Shown here piece after piece: positions 6,730-13,737 of a stretch of DNA of 13,831 nucleotides. Both the position numbers and the translations under genes were made by a program. How positions within the stretch are numbered: the stretch's first letter is position 1; each line of letters opens with the position of its first letter. Under the pieces are notes generated by a model. That model did not search any database and was not told the DNA's origin. It was given only the letters and a program-made list of their open reading frames with translations. Origin of the DNA: Teretinema sp964641135 (GTDB lineage: Bacteria; Spirochaetota; Spirochaetia; Treponematales; Treponemataceae); contig CAZXJV010000077.1 in the NCBI GenBank assembly GCA_964641135.1, positions 1 to 13,831 on the forward strand, written 5' to 3'.

Positions 6730-7608
6730 TCAAGCTACATAGGCTTCAAGACGGCTCATCCGGCCTGGATGCTGTAAACGCTTTATGGCCTTTTTCTCTA
6801 TCTGGCGTATACGCTCTTTTGTAAGATTAAACTGATCTCCAATCTCTTTCAAAGACATTGGCTTATAACCGTTAAGACCAAAGCGGTACCGTAACACCTC
6901 GGCTTCTTTTTCTGAAAGGCCGAGAAGCAGCTCATCTATGTCGGCCTTCAAATTCTGTTCTATTGCATAGCTTTCAGGCTGTTCATACATTTCATCCTCG
7001 AGAAAATCGCCTATCGTATTGCTTTCCCTGTCTGAAAAAAGAGGGGCATCCAAAGAGACCATGTCACGTGCAATGTTAACGATATCACGAACATGATCTC
7101 CGGTCATGTTCAGCAGACCTGCAATCTCCTTAAGCTCCGATTCTTCGGATCTGTTGTTAACCACAACCTTTCGAGCCTTTTCAATCTGTACCAGTTCGTT
7201 CGCACGGTTAAGAGGAAGCCGAATCATTCTGGATTTTTCACAAATAGCCTTAAGAATTGCCTGACGAATCCACCACACGGCATAAGAAATGAAATGATAG
7301 CCTTTTGTTGCATCAAATCTGTCAACAGCGTTCATAAGTCCAATATTTCCCTCACTGATCAGATCTACCAAAGGCAAACCCTGATTCTGGTATTTTTTTG
7401 CGACGTTAACAACAAAACGCAAATTTGAACGAATCAACATATCTTTTGCTGATTTATCACCGGCTGCCGCTGCTATCGCATAAGTATATTCCTGATCACG
7501 TGTCAGCAAGGGAACCTGGTTAATCTCTCGCAGGTAGGTGGACAGCACGCTTGTATCGGATTGTACCGTTCTTTGTGTTTTTATTGTCTTCTTTGTTGCA
7601 TTAGTCAT
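6730..7608 (-). CDS. RNA polymerase sigma factor, sigma70 family (RpoD/RpoS-like, no region 1.1)
   Basis: A 292-aa sigma factor of group 1/2 architecture. Region 1.2 is at about 17-50 (DTSVLSTYLREINQVPLL). Region 2 is at about 54-123, with core-binding DLISEGNIGLMNAVDRFD and the -10 recognition part FISYAVWWIRQAI. Region 3 is at about 130-205. Region 4 is at about 225-285, with the helix-turn-helix SLKEIGDQFNLTKERIRQIEKKAIKRL. The acidic region 1.1 and the non-conserved insert of housekeeping RpoD are missing. With the small size, this suggests an alternative group 2 factor like the RpoS-type protein annotated next to groES in Treponema (from memory). It starts at the ATG at 7606-7608 behind a near-perfect GGAGGTGA. 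It is divergent from groES, and the HAD gene is downstream. The housekeeping role cannot be strictly excluded. Confidence 0.92.
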   Translation of the reverse strand: MTNATKKTIKTQRTVQSDTSVLSTYLREINQVPLLTRDQEYTYAIAAAAGDKSAKDMLIRSNLRFVVNVAKKYQNQGLPLVDLISEGNIGLMNAVDRFDATKGYHFISYAVWWIRQAILKAICEKSRMIRLPLNRANELVQIEKARKVVVNNRSEESELKEIAGLLNMTGDHVRDIVNIARDMVSLDAPLFSDRESNTIGDFLEDEMYEQPESYAIEQNLKADIDELLLGLSEKEAEVLRYRFGLNGYKPMSLKEIGDQFNLTKERIRQIEKKAIKRLQHPGRMSRLEAYVA

Positions 7609-7637
7609 AAGTCACCTCCGTTGTTGCAAGTCACCTC
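7609..7637 (-). promoter_or_regulatory. Duplicated Shine-Dalgarno-like sequence before the sigma gene
   Basis: The 10-mer GAGGTGACTT occurs twice on the minus strand (7628-7637 and 7609-7618), offset by 19 bases. The second copy, extended to GGAGGTGA, is the functional ribosome binding site immediately before the ATG. The first has no well-spaced start codon behind it. Confidence 0.6.
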
Positions 7638-7640
7638 TTT

Positions 7641-8030
7641 AGTAAAGCAAGATACGTGCCAATCTTCAGATAAAACCATTAAAATTTGTTATTACATGAC
7701 GGGTAAACATTTTTGTACAGGTTTTTATGCAGCTGAGTTCACTGTTTCCTTGAAATACAATATTCAAGAATTTGAATTTAACACTAAATCCTTATATTAA
7801 AAAGATTTATTTATCCGAAAAATAAAATTAGAAATAATGATAAGTAAAGAATAAGAACACTGAACCCCCGGGATTCTTTTCTTTTTTTTTATTAAAAAGA
7901 ACTATTTTCTGACAGCAAAGCTGCAAATACTCAGCATCGAATCATTATGACACAATCAAGCCATGGACAGAAAATTATGTATCAAAATGGTCCATTAACC
8001 ATACTTTATCTCACCATCAGGGTTTTCTGC
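7641..8030. other. AT-rich intergenic region between divergent sigma gene and groES
   Basis: No open frame here resembles a gene. The stretch is strongly AT-rich, with poly-T at about 7876-7890. Weak symmetric elements are CTTGAA-N8-TTCAAG (7749-7768) and ATGGAC-N21-GTCCAT (7963-7995). No CIRCE element (TTAGCACTC-N9-GAGTGCTAA) is present. Promoters of both flanking genes must lie here or close by, but I cannot place the sigma promoter. Confidence 0.6.
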
Positions 8031-8059
8031 TTGCCGGTTGCCGGTATTTTTTATATATT
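8031..8059 (+). promoter_or_regulatory. Candidate groES promoter with tandem TTGCCGG
   Basis: TTGCCG (8031-8036) and TATATT (8054-8059) are spaced by 17 bases. The start would be near 8066, leaving only about 15 nt before the ATG at 8081, with AGGAGG inside it. TTGCCGG is repeated in tandem at 8031-8044, which could be an operator. The short leader lowers confidence. Confidence 0.35.
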
Positions 8060-8080
8060 CAATTAGCAGGAGGATATCAC

Positions 8081-8347
8081 ATGAAGATTAAGCCATTGGC
8101 AGACCGTGTTCTGGTAAAAACCGACAAACTTGAGGCAAAAACTGCCGGAGGAATTATTATCCCTGATACAGCTCAGGAAAAGACACAGACTGCGGTTGTT
8201 GTGGCTGTTGGCGACGACAAGGAAAAAATCAAGGTAGCAGCCGGACAGCGGGTTCTTTTTGAAAAGTATGCAGGAACTCCCGTAAAAGTTGACGGTGAAG
8301 ATCATCTGGTATTAAAGGCGCAGGACATTATAGCGGTAATGGAATAG
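8081..8347 (+). CDS. groES: Co-chaperonin GroES (Hsp10)
   Basis: GroES forms the heptameric lid of the GroEL folding chamber. The protein is 88 aa, slightly shorter than the 95-97 typical of many bacteria. Family features are MKIKPLADRVLVK at the N-terminus, a mobile loop at about 15-34 (TAGGIIIPDTAQEK), VVAVGDD, AGQRVLFEKYAGTPVKVDGEDHLVL, and the C-terminal AQDIIAVME. The ATG at 8081 follows AGCAGGAGG. No groEL follows; the next gene is convergent. This matches treponemes, where groES and groEL are unlinked (from memory). A strong terminator lies downstream. Confidence 0.97.
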   Translation: MKIKPLADRVLVKTDKLEAKTAGGIIIPDTAQEKTQTAVVVAVGDDKEKIKVAAGQRVLFEKYAGTPVKVDGEDHLVLKAQDIIAVME

Positions 8348-8363
8348 CATAACGCTAACAGGA

Positions 8364-8390
8364 TGCTGACAAACCAGATGATTGTCAGCA
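8364..8390 (+). repeat. Inverted repeat downstream of groES
   Basis: TGCTGACAA-N9-TTGTCAGCA is a perfect 9-bp inverted repeat 17 bases after the groES stop codon. No T-run follows, so it is more likely an mRNA 3'-end stabilising or processing hairpin than a terminator. Confidence 0.5.
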
Positions 8391-8455
8391 CACTGTAAAA
8401 CGACAAATTACCCTTATTGCTGAATCAATCTTTGCTGTATAAATGCAGGAAAGCA

Positions 8456-8487
8456 AACCGGATCGCACAACACGGTCCGGTTTTTTT
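8456..8487 (+). terminator. Intrinsic terminator of groES
   Basis: AACCGGATCG and CGGTCCGGTT form a 10-bp stem (one G-T pair) around the loop CACAACA, followed by seven T. The T-run overlaps the last bases of the convergent TPR gene, so that gene's mRNA would carry the hairpin complement at its 3' end. Confidence 0.88.
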
Positions 8488-10144
8488 ATCGAAAATTCAA
8501 CTCTTTGAGCAGAGATACTGCTTTATAGTTTTCCGGATCCAATTCCACCGCATACCCGGCAATTACGGCTGCCCGCTGCTGCTCCCTTGCGTCAGCAATT
8601 ATTCGAGCTGCTTCATAATACAGAATACTTTTTGACCGGTTTTCAGAAGCCAATTCAGCCGCTAATGAAAAACTGTCTATTGCAGCGGAGGTATTACCCT
8701 GAATCTGATAAATCCTGGCACTGTTTGCCAAGGCTCTCCATGCATTAAGACTATCAGTTGCCACTGAAGCAAACCGTGATAGTGCATCGTCATATCGTCC
8801 CTGTAGCGTTAATAAAATCCCGTCATAAAAATCGGGAACCCAGGGTCGGGAAGACGAAAAAGAAAGAAGCCGGCTAAATAAGAAAGCTGCAGTATCAGGA
8901 TCACCGGAAACCAGAAAGAACCATATTCCATATTCAAGAATATCTGGATCTGTTGGGTATCTTTCCAGAAGATTCCAAATCTTCCCCGCCGTACGAAGAG
9001 TTTCACTTCCTTTTCCCAGCGGGAACCTGAGCGCTTCGATCTGTATTCTGCCTGATTCCTGACTGGTAGCTGAAACCAGGGCTTTTTCTATCGCTGAAAG
9101 AATCTCTTCATCTGTGATCCGGGCATATCCTCTGCGACGCTCCATCTCCAAAGTCTCCCAGCCGATTTCTTTTAAATATGCAGTTACCGGAGATAACGAT
9201 TCAGGTGAATTTCCATGTGCAAAAAAAAGGGAGATATACAGATTTAAAGCGGGCCAAAAGCCGGGATTAAAATTTAAGGCTTTTTGTAATAAAGATTTCT
9301 TTAAAGCAAAATCATCGGATGTGAAAGCCCGGTTATATAATGCCAAAACATCTTCAGTATCATGCTGAATAATAGTGTCCCATAAACGTATGGCCCGAGA
9401 AGTATCCCGGAGAAGATATGCAGCATGGGCTGCTGCAAGAAATACTCGGGTATCATAACGCGGTTCGGTTTCTGCAAGCTCAAGGAGATACGTCCATTGT
9501 CGGGTGTCAAAAGACAAATAAATACCTAATAGTACATCATCCGGAAGGCGATAACGCCATTCTTTGAACAACATAAAAGCCTGACCCAAGTCTCCGCTAC
9601 AAGCTGCAGTGACAATAGCATTTCTGTAATAGAAGGGATAACCGGTCGATTCAGCCGCAGCACGATAGATGGCTGAAGGAACAGTTAACGGATCAGCAGA
9701 AGCAGATAATGCGGCTGCTGCAGCAAGGGATCTCCATGAACCTGACAACAGGGAGCTTGATCTTTTTTCCGCCTCCTGATACCTGTGTAAGTTCATGAGG
9801 ATATAGACAGCCAACGCAGCAAGTTCCTGATTAACCGGAAAAGACAGAGAACCAGCTTCCAAAGTTCTTAACGCAGATTCAGGAGCCTGTAATGTTATTT
9901 CTCTTTTGGCAATTGACAAAAAATCACGAACAGTGACAGCCTTGTTTCGAAGGCGGGTCAATGTACGTAATGCGCTATCCTGTTTTCCTTCCTGAATCAA
10001 AAGATCTACTTTTTCAAGGCGGGAAGAAAACAGATTAGCAGTTTCACCTTGTCGGCTGATCAGTACGAAAACAACTATGGCAGCCAGGATTACCACCAGC
10101 ACGAGGGCCAGTATTGCCAGGTTCCTGCCACGCGGCATCCTCAC
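8486..10144 (-). CDS. Membrane-anchored TPR-repeat protein, function unknown
   Basis: A 552-aa protein. A short basic N-terminus (MRMPRGRN) is followed by one strongly hydrophobic segment at about 8-29 and no clear lipobox, so it is probably a signal anchor with the rest in the periplasm. The body is helical with TPR-like repeats. Examples are the stretch with LAALAVYILMNLHRYQEAEK, LALYNRAFTSDDFALKKSLLQKAL, NSARIYQIQGNTSAAIDSFSLA, and the final AVIAGYAVELDPENYKAVSLL. No catalytic motif is seen. The start is taken as GTG (10142-10144), overlapping the nusB stop as GTGA, with GGAGG ten bases upstream. An ATG two codons later is possible. It is translationally coupled to nusB. A scaffold role in envelope protein assembly is only a guess from the neighbouring chaperone-like gene. 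Confidence 0.75.
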   Translation of the reverse strand: MRMPRGRNLAILALVLVVILAAIVVFVLISRQGETANLFSSRLEKVDLLIQEGKQDSALRTLTRLRNKAVTVRDFLSIAKREITLQAPESALRTLEAGSLSFPVNQELAALAVYILMNLHRYQEAEKRSSSLLSGSWRSLAAAAALSASADPLTVPSAIYRAAAESTGYPFYYRNAIVTAACSGDLGQAFMLFKEWRYRLPDDVLLGIYLSFDTRQWTYLLELAETEPRYDTRVFLAAAHAAYLLRDTSRAIRLWDTIIQHDTEDVLALYNRAFTSDDFALKKSLLQKALNFNPGFWPALNLYISLFFAHGNSPESLSPVTAYLKEIGWETLEMERRRGYARITDEEILSAIEKALVSATSQESGRIQIEALRFPLGKGSETLRTAGKIWNLLERYPTDPDILEYGIWFFLVSGDPDTAAFLFSRLLSFSSSRPWVPDFYDGILLTLQGRYDDALSRFASVATDSLNAWRALANSARIYQIQGNTSAAIDSFSLAAELASENRSKSILYYEAARIIADAREQQRAAVIAGYAVELDPENYKAVSLLKELNFR

Positions 10145-10569
10145 TGTTTGCCAGCCTCCAGGTCCTTTCGGACATGATCCAGAATTGCATTTACAAACCG
10201 GTAGGATTCATCCGAGCTGAATTCCTTTGAGATATCCACCGCTTCATCAATTACTATAGAAGGGTGTAAATCCTTTTGAAAAAGCAGAGAATAAACACTT
10301 ATTCTCAAAATTGCAAGATCGGCTTTATTTAAACGATCAAAATCCCAATTAGTTAAATGAGTGCGTATTTGTTCATCAACTTCCTGAATATGCTCAATAG
10401 TACCGCCAATCAGGAGCTTGGGATAAACTACCCCATCATCGCCCAGTTTCAGTCGCTGTTCATCATCAAGCCAACCGAATTCAAGCAAATCAGCAACAGG
10501 TAATCTGGTCGCATCCCAGGCAAAAAGTGCCTGAAATGCCAGTATTCTTCCTTTTCGTCTTGCCGCCAT
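10141..10569 (-). CDS. nusB: Transcription antitermination factor NusB
   Basis: NusB with NusE (S10) binds boxA RNA and supports antitermination, chiefly of rRNA operons. The 142-aa all-helical protein starts MAARRKGRILAFQALFAWD, the usual arginine-rich first helix. The family core is LNKADLAILRISVYSLLF, followed by SIVIDEAVDISKEFSSDESYRFVNAILD. The ATG at 10567-10569 comes three bases after the stop codon of the PpiC-like gene, with only a weak Shine-Dalgarno, so translation is probably coupled. Its 3' end overlaps the TPR gene by four bases. It is unrelated to the ANTAR antitermination system elsewhere in the window. Confidence 0.94.
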   Translation of the reverse strand: MAARRKGRILAFQALFAWDATRLPVADLLEFGWLDDEQRLKLGDDGVVYPKLLIGGTIEHIQEVDEQIRTHLTNWDFDRLNKADLAILRISVYSLLFQKDLHPSIVIDEAVDISKEFSSDESYRFVNAILDHVRKDLEAGKQ

Positions 10570-10572
10570 AAT

Positions 10573-11649
10573 TTACCAGGAAAGAGCGCGATCGAGATCG
10601 GCACCAGAGCGCAAGATACGGAAGTTTTCCGGTTTTCTTAGATCTGTTATCATCCGTGCCAGGGCACCCGCCAGGAAATCTCTGCGAACAGCCATGAACA
10701 GCTCGGCGCGAATTGCTTCGTACACTGTTGTAGTTGTTCCCGGTTGTATCACATCGTCAAGATTCAGAATCTTTGCAGGATATTTATCGACCATAACAAA
10801 AGTCTGATAATCGCCACCAGTTTCACTTACATCAGAAACAGCATCCTTATTCATCGCGAATATCTTCAGCAAAGCATCCATTGATATTCCGAGCTCGGCG
10901 GCGGCTGTTTCATTTTTGTTGATATACAGATCGCCAACCTGATATCCTGAATTCGGTTCTTTGGAACGAGCACGAATCTCGACTGCAGCACGGGGATTCT
11001 GTTTTAACTGTGTCTGCATCTCGGTAGCCTTCCGTAATGCATCAGCACCGGTCTTGGGAACTACTACCAGAAACAGTTTTGCCATATCAGGCTGTACAAA
11101 GTTAAGTTTTCGTTTCTCATAATGGGTACGAATATCAGAGTCCGTAGGAGCAGGAAGCCTCTGCAGCTCAGCTTCATTTTTTACCATCAAGTAACGCTGG
11201 GCAAAAAGTTCGTTCCGCAAAAACATCTTGTACTCGGCAAGACTCATTCCGTTCTGTGCACGCATAAAATCATCCATGCCCATACCAGTCTGTCTTTGTA
11301 CCAGTGTAGCAAATTCAGCTTCTGTTATTGTTCTTCCAACCTGCTGCGAAAGCATCGCTGAAAATTGCTGATTAACCTCCGCATCAGCAACACGCACACC
11401 ATCCCGTTCAGCTGCCTGAACAACCAGACGTTCGTTGATCATGGTATCAAGCACACGCTTTCTTTCATCAAGTGTAAGTGCTCTGCCTTGTTCCTGTTGA
11501 TACGCATCACACCGGGTCCTGAGTTGCTTGAGAGTAATGGGTTCACTTTTGGTCAACGTAACTGTCGCAATCGGCTGAAGATCAGCCTGCGCAAAAACAC
11601 CTGCAATAAGCAGTGAGCCCACCAAAAAACCCGATAATGCACGTTTCAT
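10573..11649 (-). CDS. Exported SurA/PpiC-like peptidyl-prolyl isomerase-type protein
   Basis: A 358-aa protein with a Sec signal peptide: basic MKR, a hydrophobic stretch to about residue 20, and likely cleavage after GVFA. Residues about 40-150 resemble the helical SurA/trigger-factor-like N-domain (TLDERKRVLDTMINERLVVQAAERDGV and DAEVNQQFSAMLSQQVG). A parvulin-like domain follows at about 165-290 (IRTHYEKRKLNFVQPDMAKLFLVVV); isomerase catalytic residues are not obvious, so it may be a chaperone only. It resembles the T. pallidum Tpn39b basic membrane protein by position and type (from memory). The start at 11647-11649 follows GAAGGTG. It is the first gene of the operon with nusB and the TPR gene, behind a structured intergenic stretch. 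Confidence 0.82.
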   Translation of the reverse strand: MKRALSGFLVGSLLIAGVFAQADLQPIATVTLTKSEPITLKQLRTRCDAYQQEQGRALTLDERKRVLDTMINERLVVQAAERDGVRVADAEVNQQFSAMLSQQVGRTITEAEFATLVQRQTGMGMDDFMRAQNGMSLAEYKMFLRNELFAQRYLMVKNEAELQRLPAPTDSDIRTHYEKRKLNFVQPDMAKLFLVVVPKTGADALRKATEMQTQLKQNPRAAVEIRARSKEPNSGYQVGDLYINKNETAAAELGISMDALLKIFAMNKDAVSDVSETGGDYQTFVMVDKYPAKILNLDDVIQPGTTTTVYEAIRAELFMAVRRDFLAGALARMITDLRKPENFRILRSGADLDRALSW

Positions 11650-11682
11650 CTCGCACCTTCTTTGACCATATAGGTTTGTTTA

Positions 11683-11721
11683 AGGAGGTCTGCACAAGAC
11701 TGAATCTTGCAGGAATCTCCT
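11683..11721 (-). promoter_or_regulatory. Segmented hairpin in the leader of the SurA/PpiC-like gene
   Basis: On the minus strand the arms AGGAG, CTG and CAAGA pair with TCTTG, CAG and CTCCT around the loop TTCAG, separated by small internal loops. The distal arm lies within ACCTCCTT (11682-11689), which can pair at 7 of 8 positions with AAGAAGGT, the ribosome-binding stretch of the downstream gene (11655-11662). No T-run follows, so it is not a standard terminator. Confidence 0.4.
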
Positions 11722-11779
11722 GTAGAATGCAACAAAAAACCCGTTAATAAAAACGTAATTTCTTTATTTACCATTCTTG

Positions 11780-11808
11780 TGTAGAGGTAATGCTGTACAT
11801 CCTCTACA
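11780..11808 (-). repeat. 8-bp inverted repeat in the alaS to SurA/PpiC-like gap
   Basis: TGTAGAGG and CCTCTACA form a perfect 8-bp stem with a 13-base loop. No T-run follows on the minus strand. Function is not evident. Confidence 0.4.
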
Positions 11809-11839
11809 TCAAAAGTCCTCACGTTACATACAACAGCTC

Positions 11840-11875
11840 TCTGACAAGCGGGTTACGCATATTCCACCTGTCAGA
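11840..11875 (-). repeat. 12-bp imperfect hairpin just after the alaS stop
   Basis: TCTGACAGGTGG pairs with CCGCTTGTCAGA with two G-T pairs; it begins eight bases after the alaS stop codon. It lacks a T-run, so it may be a 3'-end stabiliser or a weak or Rho-assisted terminator. Confidence 0.45.
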
Positions 11876-11883
11876 ACTAAAAA

Positions 11884-13652
11884 CTACTCAAGCACAGCAC
11901 GGATACGGCGTACACCTGCAGAAGAAGACTGCTCCTTTTGTATACGAAAGTTTCCAAGCACTCCGGTTCGTTCAACATGGGGACCTCCGCATACTTCGCG
12001 GGAGAAATTACCAATAGTAAACACCTTGACAGTCGACTCATATTTTTCCCCGAACAATGCTGTTGCGCCGGATGCTTTAGCTTCTTCCAAACTCATCATT
12101 TCCATTGCAACAGGAACATCTGCCTGTATTTGCTCATTAACCAGCTTCTCGACGGCAGCAATTTGTTCAGAGGTCATCGGCTCGGGATGTGAAAAATCAA
12201 AACGCATGCGTTCCGCAGTTATATTAGAACCACGCTGTGCAACATGATCGCCAAGAACCGTTTTCAATGCCTTTTGCAAAAGGTGAGTAGCAGTATGATA
12301 CGCTGTTGTTTTTTCAGAATGATCTGCAAGACCTCCCTTGAAGGCCTGTTCGCTTCCGGCCCTGGACAACTCCTGGTGCTTGCGGAATGCATCATCGAAC
12401 TCTTCCCGGTTTACAGCAAGACCATGTTCTCCTGCAAGCTCCTCGGTGAGTTCAATTGGAAAACCATAGGTATCGTAGAGTTTGAATGCAAGACGGCCTG
12501 ACATAATCTTCTGCGGGTTTTTCAGCAAATTTGGAACCATTTTTTCGAATTCTGCTTCACCCTTCTTGAGGGTTTCAAGGAATTTTTGCTCTTCAGCGCG
12601 TAATTCGGAAAGGATTATGTCGGCCTTTTCACCAAGTTCCGGGTAGGCATGTTTATACATACCTATAACAACAGCTGCAGGAACAGACAGGAAAACGTCA
12701 TCGACACCCAGCTTTCTTCCATGTCGTACAGCCCGGCGAATAAGCCGGCGCAAAACATATCCTGCACCTACGTTGGAAGGTGTAATACCCTTGGGATCTC
12801 CGATAATAAAGGTAGCAGCACGGGCATGGTCGCAAATAATCCGTATTGATGTATCTACCACTTCATCAGAACCATAGGCTCTGCCTGTCAATTCTTCAAT
12901 TGCCGCAATCAGTGGTGTAAATATTTCTGTTTCATAAACCGAACGCTTTCCTTGAAGCATGGCTACCGTACGTTCAATTCCCATCCCGGTATCAACACAG
13001 GTACGCTCAAGCTTGCGGTAAGAACCATCTTTCTGTTTATCGTATTGCATGAATACATCGTTCCAGATTTCGATATACTTGCCACAACGACAGCCAGGAC
13101 GACAGTCTGAACCACAGGCATCTTTACCGGTATCTATAAACATCTCGGTATCCGGACCGCAAGGGCCTGTTTCTCCCGCTGGCCCCCACCAGTTATCTTC
13201 CCGGGGCAAGAAATGAATACGCTCTCGGGGTATACCAAGACCTGCCCAGATATCAGCGGATTCTTCATCACGGGGCACATCTGAATCACCGGCAAACACA
13301 GTAACCGACAAGCGATCTACAGGAATACCCAGGTATCCCGGATCAGTCAAAAACTCAAAACTATAGGAAATTGCATCCTTTTTGAAGTAATCTCCAAGGG
13401 ACCAGTTGCCAAGCATTTCGAAACACCAACAGAATCAATATCACCGGTACGGATACATTTTTGATAATCTGTTAAACGTGTTCCTGCAGGATGTGGTTCT
13501 CCAAGAAGGTAAGGAACCAAAGGATGCATACCTGCGGTAGTAAACAGAACGGTAGGGTCATTTTCCGGAATAAGGGACCGACCGGAAATCTCGGCATGGC
13601 CTTTGCTTTTGAAAAATGCTATATACTTTGATCGGAGCTCATCTGCTGTCAT
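11884..13652 (-). pseudogene. alaS: Alanyl-tRNA synthetase, disrupted by a short deletion and frame change
   Basis: AlaRS charges tRNA-Ala and edits mischarged Ser/Gly. The N-terminal frame (13652 down to about 13424) gives MTADELRSKYIAFFKSKGH and continues to RTGDIDSVG. The rest (from about 13422 to the TAG at 11884-11886) resumes at FEMLGNWSLGDYFKKDAIS in another frame. Two bases lie between Gly76 and FEM where relatives have about seven residues (pattern D-x-x-H-x-T-F), so about 19 bases are missing. Downstream all is intact: the ETGPCGPDTEMF segment, a cysteine-rich CGSDCRPGCRCGKY, GAGYVLRRLIRRAVRHGRKLG, and the editing-domain zinc motifs HTATH and CGGPH. The protein ends at SSSAGVRRIRAVLE without the C-Ala/DHHA1 domain, as in other spirochaetes (from memory). 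alaS is essential, so this is either a sequence error or a dead copy. Confidence 0.93.
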
Positions 13653-13661
13653 AATTTAACC

Positions 13662-13690
13662 ATAGTAGAGAATGCCGTGAAAATTGTCAA
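13662..13690 (-). promoter_or_regulatory. Predicted sigma70-type promoter of alaS
   Basis: On the minus strand a consensus TTGACA (13685-13690) and TACTAT (13662-13667) are separated by 17 bases. The predicted start is near 13655, only about three bases before the alaS ATG (13650-13652). There is no Shine-Dalgarno before that ATG. Confidence 0.72.
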
Positions 13691-13699
13691 CAAAGAAAC

Positions 13700-13730
13700 G
13701 ATTACCGGGATCTCCGGAATCCCGGTAATC
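13700..13730 (-). terminator. Intrinsic terminator after the lysine/alanine/proline-rich gene
   Basis: GATTACCGGGAT and ATCCCGGTAATC form a perfect 12-bp stem with a 7-base loop. On the minus strand GTTTCTTTGTTG follows. It sits just after the stop codon of the upstream gene and immediately before the alaS -35 box, insulating the two units. Confidence 0.82.
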
Positions 13731-13737
13731 TGGAGGC

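Noticed and set aside
7862..7890. Terminator-like GAACCCCCGGGATTC followed by poly-T in the sigma/groES gap.
   Set aside because: The arms leave only two unpaired bases and need a bulge, so a hairpin cannot form well. No gene on the plus strand ends nearby.
7641..8080. CIRCE/HrcA operator before groES, or a tRNA or small RNA gene in the gap.
   Set aside because: No TTAGCACTC/GAGTGCTAA pair, no cloverleaf, and no convincing promoter-terminator pair is visible.
13347..13430. Programmed ribosomal frameshift in alaS.
   Set aside because: There is no slippery heptamer, and several conserved motif residues are physically missing. A frameshift would not restore a normal enzyme.
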